Assembly (NCBI GenBank): GCA_016290715.1 | Contig: JAEEUY010000233.1 | Span: forward strand, 1-37,292 | DNA from: Bacteroidales bacterium | GTDB lineage: Bacteria; Bacteroidota; Bacteroidia; Bacteroidales; WCHB1-69 | Direction of reading: 5' to 3' | Length of the DNA stretch: 37,292 nt | In this document: positions 1 through 8,420 of the stretch, piece by piece | Layout: each line of letters begins with the position of its first letter | Numbering within the stretch: the first letter of the stretch is position 1 | Notes under the pieces: generated by a model | The model's database searches: none | The model's input: the letters and a program-made list of their open reading frames with translations, nothing else | Told to the model about the DNA's origin: nothing | Program-made: the position numbers and the translations under genes

Positions 1-330
1 GCCACCAATGGTGAGTTGCGACTGGTAGATGCGTGTTGACCAGAATGGGGAAAAATAGTGGTCATTGTCTTCTTCGCTTTCTGGGCGCAAGGAAGAAAAG
101 TAGAAGGTGGAATCAGGAAACAATAGGGCATTGTATTCCGAGTAAGGGGTATTGATTGTCTTATTAAGTAATTGTATATCAATTGGTAATGTATCGTTCT
201 TCAGGTATTGCACCTGACTTCTCAGTTCCGCATCGGTAACTCTGACTTGAGCATAATTAGGATAAAAAACCAATGCAAGGCAGAGGAAGGAAAAGATTTT
301 AAGTTTCTGATGCAGATGGTGAGGAGTCAT
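1..330 (-). CDS. Partial secreted protein, probable PD40/OmpA-type partner of PorP (5' end only)
   Basis: The gene starts at the ATG at 328-330 on the minus strand and stays open to base 1 (110 codons), so only the N-terminus is present. It opens with a signal peptide: basic n-region, hydrophobic core FSFLCLALVF, and cleavage after NYA before Gln. Around residues 60-85 the stretch NTPYSEYNALLFPDSTFYF followed by SSLR resembles the first blade of the PD40/WD40-like propeller found in Bacteroidota OmpA-family envelope proteins, for example PorE-like proteins. It begins 8 bases after the stop of the PorP-type coding region, and PorP/SprF genes often sit beside such genes, which supports the reading. 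The OmpA domain itself would lie outside the window, so the family call is an inference from about 85 mature residues. Confidence 0.6.
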   Translation of the reverse strand, partial: MTPHHLHQKLKIFSFLCLALVFYPNYAQVRVTDAELRSQVQYLKNDTLPIDIQLLNKTINTPYSEYNALLFPDSTFYFSSLRPESEEDNDHYFSPFWSTRIYQSQLTIGG

Positions 331-338
331 GGTATAAA

Positions 339-2621
339 TTACATTACATCAAATGGGCATGGTTCGTTGCCGGTATTGCGTATGGATTTCTTTTTAAATA
401 TGTAATAGAGAGAAAGTTCAAAACCGCCGCGAGCATGACTGGCTTTAACGAGTGAGGAAAAATTGATGTCGTAGCTAAGTCCTAAACGAATATTTTCCCA
501 TTGCACATGAGCGCAAACGATAAGGGCATCTCTCCAACGGTAGAACAGTCCGCCACCGGCGAAAAGATGGTTGCTGTAGTTTTTTTTATGGTATTCGTAT
601 TCAAAGTTAGTTCCAAAGACAAATTCCCGATATTGGTGCTGGAAAGCGGAATAGAACATGGGAATGATAAAGTAGTTTTGGACTATGGCAATGCGTGCAG
701 TGGCGTATGCAGTGGTCTTAATGTGCAGGGGGCTCCTGTCATCAAAAAGTGTAAGATTGGGCTGGGTGAGGTGAGATAACGCAATGCCGACATTATAGCT
801 GCTTGTTTTGTTGGGAGTTAATGACCAAGAGATGCCTGCTCCGCAATCAAAAAAAATATACTTCTCTTTCCCTAAATTCTCTGAGATGGGATTGTTTTCG
901 TGGAATTCGCCACCGACATATTGTTCGTCGAAACTTAAGGCCGCATAGTTGATACTTCTTTGCAAAAAGGCGGTATAAATGCCGATACTCAGCTTGTTGT
1001 GATTTTTTCTGTCCAATGCCTTGGTATAAGAAACATTGAGTGATCCAAGGGTATTGCTGTATCGGGAATCGCCGGCGCGATCGGTGTTCACTTGGGCGCC
1101 TAACCCGATAAAGTGCCGGCGGCTATTGCTCTTATACACAGGGGCATCAAAGGAAGCACTAAACGAAACGTATGGTTTGGTTACCGACAACCACTGGGTC
1201 TTTTGATTGATACCGCACCGAAACAATCCGTCAATGGCTCCCGTATTGGCTGGATTAAGGTAGATTGGGTTTGTGTTAAATTGCGAATAATGAATATCTT
1301 GCGCAAAAGTTAAGCGAAAAAAAGAGAGTAGCACAAAAAGGATGATGCAGTAACGGTATTTGTTTTGCCAACAATTGCGAAGAAACTTTCTCAATTCGTT
1401 TTCTCTCGCGTTGTTTTGTGGTTCGTAAAATTTGGTTCCACTAAGTTGTTGTGGCAGGAACTCTTGATTTACAAAATTATTGGCATAGTCGTGAGCATAT
1501 TGGTAATTTTCATGGTATCCCAAATCCTTCATCAGTTGAGTGGGGGCATTGCGCAAATGCAGAGGTACGGGCAGGTCGCCGCTTTGTTTCACACACGCCA
1601 ATGCTGAATCAATAGCCAGATAGGAAGCATTGCTTTTGGGTGATGAAGCGAGGTAAATGGCAGTCTGTGATAGTACGATACGGGCTTCGGGCATACCGAT
1701 GTTGTGCACCGCTTGAAAACAATTATTGGCTAGCAGCAAAGCGTTCGGGTTCGCATTGCCAATATCTTCAGATGCTAATATGATCATTCGGCGGGCGATG
1801 AAAAGTGGATCTTCCCCCGCCGAAAGCATTCGTGCCATCCAATAAACCGCCCCGTTAGGATCGCTGCCGCGTAGCGATTTGATGAACGCCGAGATAATAT
1901 CGTAATGGTTCTCACCCTTCTTGTCGTAGATGACCAGATTCTTTTGGATGGTTTGTTTTACAATGTCATTGGTAATAACAATACTTCCATTTTCCGGGTT
2001 GATAGCATTGATTACCAATTCAATAGCATTGATTAACTTACGGGCATCCCCTCCCGAAATGCGAAGCAGCGCCTCTTTTTCCCGAATATCTATTTTGAGG
2101 TTCAGAGTAGCTTCAATATATTGCCGTGCATGTTCGATGATTTTTTCCAGATCCTCTTTCTCCAAGTGTTTTAGGACATATACTTGACATCGGGACAGTA
2201 AAGGCGAGATGACTTCAAAAGAGGGATTTTCTGTGGTTGCCCCAATTAAGGTAACAATGCCTTGTTCAACAGCCCCTAACAACGAATCTTGTTGGGATTT
2301 TGAAAATCGATGGATCTCATCAATGAAAAGAATCGACTTGTCTGGATTTTTCTTTGCTTGTTCTATGATTTCGCGAATATCTTTTACCCCCGAGTTGATA
2401 GCGCTGAGCATATAGAAATGCGATTGGGTAAGGTGTGCGATGAGCAAAGCCAAAGTGGTTTTACCCACGCCGGGTGGTCCCCAGAAAATCATGGAATGCA
2501 GGTTGCCGCTTTCAATGGCATGACGCAAACTTGCCCCTTCGCCCATTAAGTGCGATTGACCGATATAATCTTCTAATCGTTGTGGTCTTAATATTTCTGC
2601 TAAGGGTTTTTGCATGGTCAA
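339..2621 (-). CDS. rarA: RarA (AAA+ recombination factor) fused in frame to a PorP/SprF-family type IX secretion protein
   Basis: One uninterrupted frame of 760 residues covers two normally separate proteins. Residues 1-424 are a complete RarA/MgsA, a cytoplasmic AAA+ ATPase acting at stalled replication forks: Walker A GPPGVGKTT at 48-56, Walker B FIDEIH at about 99-104, and a C-terminus ending near LRNCWQNKYRY, about where family members stop. Residues 425-760 are a PorP/SprF-type outer-membrane protein: hydrophobic core IILFVLLSFFRLTFA, Gln after the predicted cleavage site, the family signature YLNPANTG soon after, and a beta-rich barrel. No stop codon separates them and no ATG precedes the PorP part. 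A UUG at 1392-1394 inside the RarA end would give PorP a good basic signal peptide, so two products by internal initiation are possible. The frame follows fabG by 12 bases. The two domain calls are firm; how the protein is made is open. Confidence 0.9.
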   Translation of the reverse strand: MTMQKPLAEILRPQRLEDYIGQSHLMGEGASLRHAIESGNLHSMIFWGPPGVGKTTLALLIAHLTQSHFYMLSAINSGVKDIREIIEQAKKNPDKSILFIDEIHRFSKSQQDSLLGAVEQGIVTLIGATTENPSFEVISPLLSRCQVYVLKHLEKEDLEKIIEHARQYIEATLNLKIDIREKEALLRISGGDARKLINAIELVINAINPENGSIVITNDIVKQTIQKNLVIYDKKGENHYDIISAFIKSLRGSDPNGAVYWMARMLSAGEDPLFIARRMIILASEDIGNANPNALLLANNCFQAVHNIGMPEARIVLSQTAIYLASSPKSNASYLAIDSALACVKQSGDLPVPLHLRNAPTQLMKDLGYHENYQYAHDYANNFVNQEFLPQQLSGTKFYEPQNNARENELRKFLRNCWQNKYRYCIILFVLLSFFRLTFAQDIHYSQFNTNPIYLNPANTGAIDGLFRCGINQKTQWLSVTKPYVSFSASFDAPVYKSNSRRHFIGLGAQVNTDRAGDSRYSNTLGSLNVSYTKALDRKNHNKLSIGIYTAFLQRSINYAALSFDEQYVGGEFHENNPISENLGKEKYIFFDCGAGISWSLTPNKTSSYNVGIALSHLTQPNLTLFDDRSPLHIKTTAYATARIAIVQNYFIIPMFYSAFQHQYREFVFGTNFEYEYHKKNYSNHLFAGGGLFYRWRDALIVCAHVQWENIRLGLSYDINFSSLVKASHARGGFELSLYYIFKKKSIRNTGNEPCPFDVM
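1347..1394 (-). other. RarA-PorP junction with possible internal UUG start for PorP
   Basis: The TTG at 1394-1392 codes Leu within the RarA C-terminus. Read as a start, it gives a leader beginning MRKFLRNCWQNKYRY, rich in Arg and Lys, directly followed by the hydrophobic core and TFAQ cleavage region. The codon after Tyr424, where RarA would be expected to stop, is TGC at 1349-1347, one base from TGA. The only other nearby in-frame start is a GTG seven codons further on, which would leave a leader of about a dozen residues with no basic n-region. No TAnnTTTG box lies just upstream. Confidence 0.5.
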
Positions 2622-2633
2622 AGGTTATGGAAT

Positions 2634-3368
2634 TTACATGCCGCCGTCGCATTGGATTACTTGTGCGGTAATATATCCTGCTGCATCAGAGGCAAGGAAT
2701 AAGGCTATGTTGGCAATATCTTGGGGCGTTCCCAAACGGCGCAGTGCAATAGTGGATAAAAGGCTTTTGCGCATTTCGTCTGACAAATGATGGGTCATAT
2801 CAGTCTCTATAAAGCCCGGGGCAATGGCGTTGCAACGGATGTTCCGGCTTCCGATTTCCTTGGCGACAGATTTTGTTAACCCGATAATCCCCGCCTTGGA
2901 AGCAGCATAGTTGCACTGCCCTGCGTTGCCGCCTATTCCCACTACCGAACTGATGTTGATGATGGAACCGGAGCGTTGTTTCAACATGGCGGATTGCACC
3001 GCTTTGGTATAGTTGAAACAAGATTTGAGATTGGTGCTGATTACAGTGTCCCAATCGTTTTCGGTCATGCGCATCAATAGGGTATCGTGGGTGATGCCCG
3101 CATTGTTCACCAAAATGTCAATTCTGCCGAATTTTTCGATGCAACAGTGTGCCACTTTTTCCGCTTCTGAAAAAGAAGAAGCATCGGCGCAAACATATTC
3201 ATAGTTTGCACCGATGCTTTTTAATGTTTCGGCAAGGGTTGCGCTCATTTCACCACGACCTGTAAAAACAATGTTTGCGCCTTCTCGGGCAAAAGTTTCT
3301 ACAATGGCACGTCCAATGCCTCTGTTGCCTCCGGTGATTAATGCTGTCTTTCCCTCTAATATATTCAT
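2634..3368 (-). CDS. fabG: 3-oxoacyl-[acyl-carrier-protein] reductase FabG
   Basis: FabG reduces beta-ketoacyl-ACP with NADPH in the elongation cycle of cytoplasmic type II fatty-acid synthesis. The 244-residue length is normal for the short-chain dehydrogenase/reductase family. Visible are the Rossmann nucleotide loop TGGNRGIG at 12-19, NNAG at 88-91, the structural Asn113, and the catalytic Ser141, Tyr154 and Lys158 (YAASK). The C-terminal QVIQCDGGM matches the usual FabG ending. It lies 18 bases after the M3 peptidase gene and 12 bases before rarA-porP, so it is probably co-transcribed with both. Other SDR reductases share these motifs, but overall similarity to FabG is strong. Bacteroidales often carry several fabG paralogues, so this may not be the main one. 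Confidence 0.93.
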   Translation of the reverse strand: MNILEGKTALITGGNRGIGRAIVETFAREGANIVFTGRGEMSATLAETLKSIGANYEYVCADASSFSEAEKVAHCCIEKFGRIDILVNNAGITHDTLLMRMTENDWDTVISTNLKSCFNYTKAVQSAMLKQRSGSIINISSVVGIGGNAGQCNYAASKAGIIGLTKSVAKEIGSRNIRCNAIAPGFIETDMTHHLSDEMRKSLLSTIALRRLGTPQDIANIALFLASDAAGYITAQVIQCDGGM

Positions 3369-3386
3369 AATGAGTGATTTTTGTGA

Positions 3387-5495
3387 TTATTTCAAACCTC
3401 TATTTTTTAAAAGAGGTTCAATGGTTGGTTCCGCTCCACGGAATTTTTTATACAATGCCATGGGTTCTTCGGTATTACCACGTTCTAAGATGTTTGTCCT
3501 GAATGCTTTAGCAGTTTCCTGATCAAAAATGCCTTTTTCTTTGAATGGTTCAAAAGCATCATTGTCCAGAACAGCAGCCCACGTATAACTATAGTACCCG
3601 GCATCATATCCGCCAGAGAATACATGTTGGAAGTAGGTGCTCTTGTAGCGGGAAATGATTTCGGGGATTAAACCGATTTTGTTCATCGCTTGATCTTCAA
3701 ACTCAGGTAATTTGATTTCAGTCGGCTCTGTAATGGTATAGTAATCCATGTCTAAGAAAGAAGCGGCTAATAATTCAGTATTGATGAAGCCTTGTCCGTA
3801 AGTAGCTGATTCTGAAATTTTTGTAATTAATGAATCAGGAATGACTTCGCCTGTTTTATAATGTTTGGCATACATTTTCAATACTTCCGGTTCGCAAGCC
3901 CAGTGTTCAAGAAATTGGGAAGGAAGTTCTACAAAATCGCGAGATACGTTGGTGCCTGACAAAGAACGGTAGGTGCATTTTGAGAAGATGCTGTGCAAGC
4001 CGTGTCCAAATTCATGGAACATAGTCGTGGTCTCGTCAAAGTTAAGAAGCGAAGGAGTATCTCCGGTTGGTTTGGTGAAGTTGAAGACCAATGAAACGAT
4101 TGGAATGATGTTTTTGCCGTCTTTTACCGATTGTTCTCTGAAATTGGTCATCCAAGCACCGCTGCGTTTGCTTTCGCGAGGGAAGAAATCCATATAAACG
4201 ATGGCAATAACTTCATCGTTTTCAACTACTTCGTAAGCAGTAACATCGGGATGATAAGTAGGAATATCTTTATTTTCTTTTAATTGGATACCGTAAAGTT
4301 TTTCACAAACGGTAAACAAACCTTGTTTTACATTTTCCAAAGAGAAATAAGGTCTGATGACATCATCATTCAAGTCGTATTGTTCTTTGCGCAGTTTTTC
4401 GCTGTAGTAACGCCAATCGTAAGGTTGGAGTTTGTCGTTGATACCGTCGGCTTTCATCATTTTCTGGTATTGGGCAGCTTCTTTTTTGGCCTTTTCCAGT
4501 GCCGGCTTCCAAACTTGCATTAAGAGATCATTTACGGCTTGAGGTGTTTTAGCCATACAATCATCTAAAACGTAGGCGGCGTGAGATTCATAGCCAAACA
4601 TTTTGGCTCTTTCCAGTCTTAAGTTGGCAATATCGTTGATTATACCTCTGTTATCGGTGCTGTCGGATGTGCAGCGGGTAGAGTAGGCCGTCCATAACTC
4701 TTTGCGGAGTTCTCTGTTCTTGCAATTCATTAAAAATGGTTCCATGCTGGGCAGATGAATGGTGAAAACATATTTTCCTTTGGTCGCTTCATCGGCATTG
4801 CCTGCTTCGAGCGCAGCATCTAACTGGCTTTGAGGCATCCCTTCCAAATCGGCTACATTATCTACCACCAATTTGTAGTTGTTGGTGGCTTTTAAAACAT
4901 TGTTGCCATATTTGAGGGTGAGCGTAGATAATTGTTCATTGATTTCTCTGAAACGGGCTTGTTGTTCTGCTGGGATGTTGGCACCTCCGCGTACGAAGCC
5001 CTTGTAGGTTTCTTCCAACAAGCGCATCTGTTCTGCATTCAACTGCAAGTTGTCACGTTGTTCATATACGCTTTTCACTTTGGCAAACAAACCGGCATTC
5101 AAGCTGATGTTGTCCCCGTGTTGCGAAAGTTTCGGCATGATCTCTTCGGCAATGGCTTCCATCTCTTCGCTATTGCAGCATTCTGCCAAATTGAAAAATA
5201 CAGAGGAAACTTTGTTCAATAGTTCACCGCTATTTTCCAAAGCAATGATTGTGTTTTCAAAAGTAGGGGCTTCACTGTTGCTGACAATGGCTTCAATAGC
5301 CTCCGCTTGTTGTTTCATTCCTTCTTCAAAGGCAGGGATGTAATGCTCATTTTTAATTTGTTCAAATGGAGGAACACCATACGGCGTATCCCATTCCTGC
5401 ATAAACGGATTGTCGTTTTTAACTTCCGTTTTGTCCTTTTTGCATCCGCTCAAGGCGAGAGCGGCGATTACCATGACAGTGATCATTTTTTTCAT
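3387..5495 (-). CDS. dcp: M3-family metallopeptidase lipoprotein (Dcp/oligopeptidase A type)
   Basis: This zinc peptidase belongs to the thimet oligopeptidase / peptidyl-dipeptidase Dcp family, which trims short peptides. The motif HEFGH at 494-498 supplies two zinc ligands and the catalytic Glu495, and Glu523 (FVELPSQ), 29 residues after His494, fits the third ligand. At 702 residues it has the usual length for the family. Unlike cytoplasmic E. coli Dcp, it carries a lipoprotein signal peptide with lipobox ALSGC (Cys18), so it should be a membrane-anchored enzyme of the periplasm or outer membrane, suited to digesting imported peptides. A TAnnTTTG box at 5561-5568 probably starts its transcript, which would continue into fabG. 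The choice between Dcp and oligopeptidase A specificity cannot be made from sequence alone. Confidence 0.9.
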   Translation of the reverse strand: MKKMITVMVIAALALSGCKKDKTEVKNDNPFMQEWDTPYGVPPFEQIKNEHYIPAFEEGMKQQAEAIEAIVSNSEAPTFENTIIALENSGELLNKVSSVFFNLAECCNSEEMEAIAEEIMPKLSQHGDNISLNAGLFAKVKSVYEQRDNLQLNAEQMRLLEETYKGFVRGGANIPAEQQARFREINEQLSTLTLKYGNNVLKATNNYKLVVDNVADLEGMPQSQLDAALEAGNADEATKGKYVFTIHLPSMEPFLMNCKNRELRKELWTAYSTRCTSDSTDNRGIINDIANLRLERAKMFGYESHAAYVLDDCMAKTPQAVNDLLMQVWKPALEKAKKEAAQYQKMMKADGINDKLQPYDWRYYSEKLRKEQYDLNDDVIRPYFSLENVKQGLFTVCEKLYGIQLKENKDIPTYHPDVTAYEVVENDEVIAIVYMDFFPRESKRSGAWMTNFREQSVKDGKNIIPIVSLVFNFTKPTGDTPSLLNFDETTTMFHEFGHGLHSIFSKCTYRSLSGTNVSRDFVELPSQFLEHWACEPEVLKMYAKHYKTGEVIPDSLITKISESATYGQGFINTELLAASFLDMDYYTITEPTEIKLPEFEDQAMNKIGLIPEIISRYKSTYFQHVFSGGYDAGYYSYTWAAVLDNDAFEPFKEKGIFDQETAKAFRTNILERGNTEEPMALYKKFRGAEPTIEPLLKNRGLK

Positions 5496-5560
5496 AAAAA
5501 AAGTTTTTAGTTATTGATATTGTTTATAATGTTTGATTTTTTTTTCTGATAATGACGGGG

Positions 5561-5568
5561 CAAATTTA
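5561..5568 (-). promoter_or_regulatory. Putative -7 promoter box (TAAATTTG) for the M3 peptidase gene
   Basis: On the minus strand this reads TAAATTTG, matching the Bacteroidota -7 consensus TAnnTTTG, 65 bases before the ATG. No clear TTG element is seen at the expected -33 distance. It lies in the only sizeable gap between uvrA and the peptidase gene and suggests separate transcription from uvrA. Confidence 0.5.
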
Positions 5569-5594
5569 AGTAAAAAAGTAATATTGTGGTATGT

Positions 5595-8417
5595 TTAAAG
5601 TTCCTCTTTTAAATATTGGGCGGTGTAGCCAATACCTTGTTGTACAATTTCTTCGGGTGTTCCGCTCGCCACGATTCTTCCTCCATTTTTACCGCCTTCC
5701 GGTCCCATATCAATGATATGGTCAGCCATCTTGATGACATCCATGTTGTGTTCAATAACGAGTACGGTATTTCCTTTGTCAACCAATTTATTGAGTACAT
5801 TGAGGAGAATATTGATGTCCTCGAAATGAAGGCCTGTTGTAGGCTCGTCTAAGATATAGAATGTCTTGCCGGTATCTTTTTTTGACAATTCCGCTGCCAG
5901 CTTGATGCGTTGTGCCTCGCCACCGGAGAGGGTGGTGGAGGGTTGTCCTAATTTAATGTAGCCTAATCCTACATTTTTGAGGGTACGTACTTTTTCAACG
6001 ATGCTTGGAATATTTTCAAAAAATGTAACCGCCGTCTCAACGTCCATTTCCAAAATGTCGTTGATGGATTTCCCTTTATATCTGATTTCTAATGTTTCAT
6101 CATTATAGCGTTTCCCATTGCATGCTTCGCAAGTTACAAATACATCGGGCAAAAAGTTCATTTCTATTGCTTTCAGTCCGCCGCCGCGGCATTCTTCACA
6201 ACGTCCGCCATTGACATTGAACGAGAACCGTCCTGGCTTGTACCCTCTGATTTTAGATTCGGGAAGTTCGGCGAAAAGTTGGCGGATCATGTCAAAAACG
6301 CCGATGTAAGTGGCTGGATTTGAGCGTGGCGTGCGCCCAATGGGCTGCTGGTTGATTTCAATCACTTTATCAATATATTGCAATCCCTCAATTTCTTCAT
6401 AGGGCATCGGTTTCTTTTCGGCGCGATAGAAGTGGTGATTTAAAATAGGGTATAGGGTTTCATTGATCAGGGTGGATTTCCCACTTCCCGAAACACCTGT
6501 GATACAGATGAATTTTCCTAAAGGGAAAGTAACATCAATGTTTTTGAGATTATTGCCGGAAGCCCCCCACAGAGTTAGATATTGGCCGTTTCCTTCGCGG
6601 CGAACGGTGGGGGTGTGGATTGTTTTCGTTCCATTTAGGTATTGTGCGGTAAGTCCGTTGTTTTTCAGAATCTCATTATAGGTGCCTGCAGCCACAATTT
6701 TCCCGCCATGGATACCTGCTCCCGGTCCGATATCAATAATATAGTCGGCGGCTTTCATCATGTCGCGGTCGTGTTCAACCACGATGACTGAATTATCTTG
6801 GTCGCGCAGTTGTTTCAGGGCTTCAATCAATTGGTGGTTATCCCGTTGGTGAAGACCAATGCTGGGTTCGTCTAAAATATAAAGCACGTTGACCAACCGG
6901 GAGCTGATTTGGGTGGCCAACCGGATACGCTGAGCCTCACCGCCGGAGAGCGCCTTGGCAGGTAAGTTTAATGAGAGATATTGAATGCCAACATCTTCCA
7001 AGAATTTTAGTCGGTATTTTATTTCTCTCAAAACCTCGTACGCAATCTTGTTTTGCTTTTCATTCAAATGATTCGGACAATCGTCAACCCATAAAATAAG
7101 GTCGGAAATGTCCATCATCGACAAATCAGCAATGTTTTTGCCCGCAATTTTGAAGTGCAGTGATTCTTTTTTGAGACGTGTGCCGCCGCATTCAGGACAA
7201 ACCATCTCATTCAAGAAACTTTGAATCCATTTGCGAATATTGGCAGGCGCACTTTCCATATCAAAATTCCGGATGAAGTTGATGATTCCTTCATAGGTGG
7301 TATTTAAGGGGGCAAGTCCAGAAAACTCACGTTTGATTTTCAACGGTTCATCCATTCCGTAGAGGATAATGTTCAGCACTTGTTCAGACAATTCGCGGAC
7401 AGGGGTGTCAAGCGTAAAGCCATATTTTTCACCCAATGCTTCTATTTGTCTGAAAATCTGACTGTTTTTATACGTTCCCATCGGGACGATAGCTCCATTT
7501 CTAATGGATTTTGTATCATCGGGGATGATCTTTTTTATATCTACTTCGCTAATGAACCCTAGCCCATTGCACTTTTCGCACGCCCCGTACGGGGAATTGA
7601 ATGAGAAGGTATTGGGTTCGGGTTCTGGATATGAAATGCCTGAGGTAGGGCACATTAAAAACTTGCTGAAGTTTTTGGCTTCTCCGGTTTCATTATCCAG
7701 AATGATGATAATCCCTTTGCCATGTTTAAGTGCCAAATGCAAACTGTTGATCAGGCGAAGTTTGGATAATTCACGGACCACCATGGTATCCACTACAATT
7801 TCAATGTCGTGGATTTTATACCGGTCAACGGCCAAGTTCAGGACCAACGGCTTGATTTCGCCATCTACGCGCACTTTTGAGAATCCTTGCTTGCGTGTGG
7901 TTTCAAACAGCTCTTTGTAATGCCCTTTTCTGCGTTTGACAATGGGTGCAAGAATCGTGATATTCTTGTTATCGTAAAGTTCCAGAATTTTGTCAATCAA
8001 TTCGTTCTCAGTATAGCGAATCATCGGCTCTCCAGTGATATAAGAGTAGGCCGTAGAAGCCCGGGCAAACAGAAGACGCAGAAAATCATACACTTCTGTA
8101 ATGGTTCCGACGGTAGAACGGGGATTTTTGTTGGTGCTTTTCTGTTCTATGGCTACCACGGGATTCAAACCGGTGATCTTATCTACGTCGGGGTGTTCGT
8201 AGTTGCCAATGAATTGCCGTGCGTATGCAGAAAAGGTTTCCATATACCGCCGCTGACCTTCGGCGAAAATGGTATCAAAAGCCAACGAAGATTTTCCACT
8301 ACCGCTAAGTCCGGTGATCACTACCAACTGGTGGTGCGGAATCTGTATGCTCACATCCTGGAGGTTGTTTTCCTTCGCGCCTACGATGTTCAAGGTGTCT
8401 TCTTCGTGGGATTTCAT
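5595..8417 (-). CDS. uvrA: Excinuclease ABC subunit A (UvrA)
   Basis: UvrA is the damage-recognition ATPase of nucleotide excision repair; it dimerises and loads UvrB on damaged DNA. The 940-residue protein has both ABC modules: Walker A GLSGSGKSS at 36-44, a second GVSGSGKST with Lys647, and two signature segments LSGGEAQRI, each followed by ILDEP. The C-terminal zinc module is intact, with CEEC and CEAC pairs. The first zinc module at 256-283 reads CPTS then CEKC, so the second of its four usual cysteines is Ser259. The start codon lies 3 bases after the stop of the transglycosylase gene, implying co-transcription or translational coupling. I see no LexA-type box, since the gene has no promoter region of its own. 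Confidence 0.97.
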   Translation of the reverse strand: MKSHEEDTLNIVGAKENNLQDVSIQIPHHQLVVITGLSGSGKSSLAFDTIFAEGQRRYMETFSAYARQFIGNYEHPDVDKITGLNPVVAIEQKSTNKNPRSTVGTITEVYDFLRLLFARASTAYSYITGEPMIRYTENELIDKILELYDNKNITILAPIVKRRKGHYKELFETTRKQGFSKVRVDGEIKPLVLNLAVDRYKIHDIEIVVDTMVVRELSKLRLINSLHLALKHGKGIIIILDNETGEAKNFSKFLMCPTSGISYPEPEPNTFSFNSPYGACEKCNGLGFISEVDIKKIIPDDTKSIRNGAIVPMGTYKNSQIFRQIEALGEKYGFTLDTPVRELSEQVLNIILYGMDEPLKIKREFSGLAPLNTTYEGIINFIRNFDMESAPANIRKWIQSFLNEMVCPECGGTRLKKESLHFKIAGKNIADLSMMDISDLILWVDDCPNHLNEKQNKIAYEVLREIKYRLKFLEDVGIQYLSLNLPAKALSGGEAQRIRLATQISSRLVNVLYILDEPSIGLHQRDNHQLIEALKQLRDQDNSVIVVEHDRDMMKAADYIIDIGPGAGIHGGKIVAAGTYNEILKNNGLTAQYLNGTKTIHTPTVRREGNGQYLTLWGASGNNLKNIDVTFPLGKFICITGVSGSGKSTLINETLYPILNHHFYRAEKKPMPYEEIEGLQYIDKVIEINQQPIGRTPRSNPATYIGVFDMIRQLFAELPESKIRGYKPGRFSFNVNGGRCEECRGGGLKAIEMNFLPDVFVTCEACNGKRYNDETLEIRYKGKSINDILEMDVETAVTFFENIPSIVEKVRTLKNVGLGYIKLGQPSTTLSGGEAQRIKLAAELSKKDTGKTFYILDEPTTGLHFEDINILLNVLNKLVDKGNTVLVIEHNMDVIKMADHIIDMGPEGGKNGGRIVASGTPEEIVQQGIGYTAQYLKEEL

Positions 8418-8420
8418 TGA

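Noticed and set aside
1315..1324. Frameshift in the seven-A run (T run on the coding strand) as an explanation of the RarA-PorP fusion
   Set aside because: The hydrophobic signal-peptide core on the RarA side of the run is in the same frame as the mature PorP part; shifted frames give no signal peptide, so the frame is probably correct.
7887..8420. Open frame of 177 codons opposite uvrA
   Set aside because: It lies wholly opposite conserved UvrA coding sequence, including the Walker A region; its product has no family resemblance.
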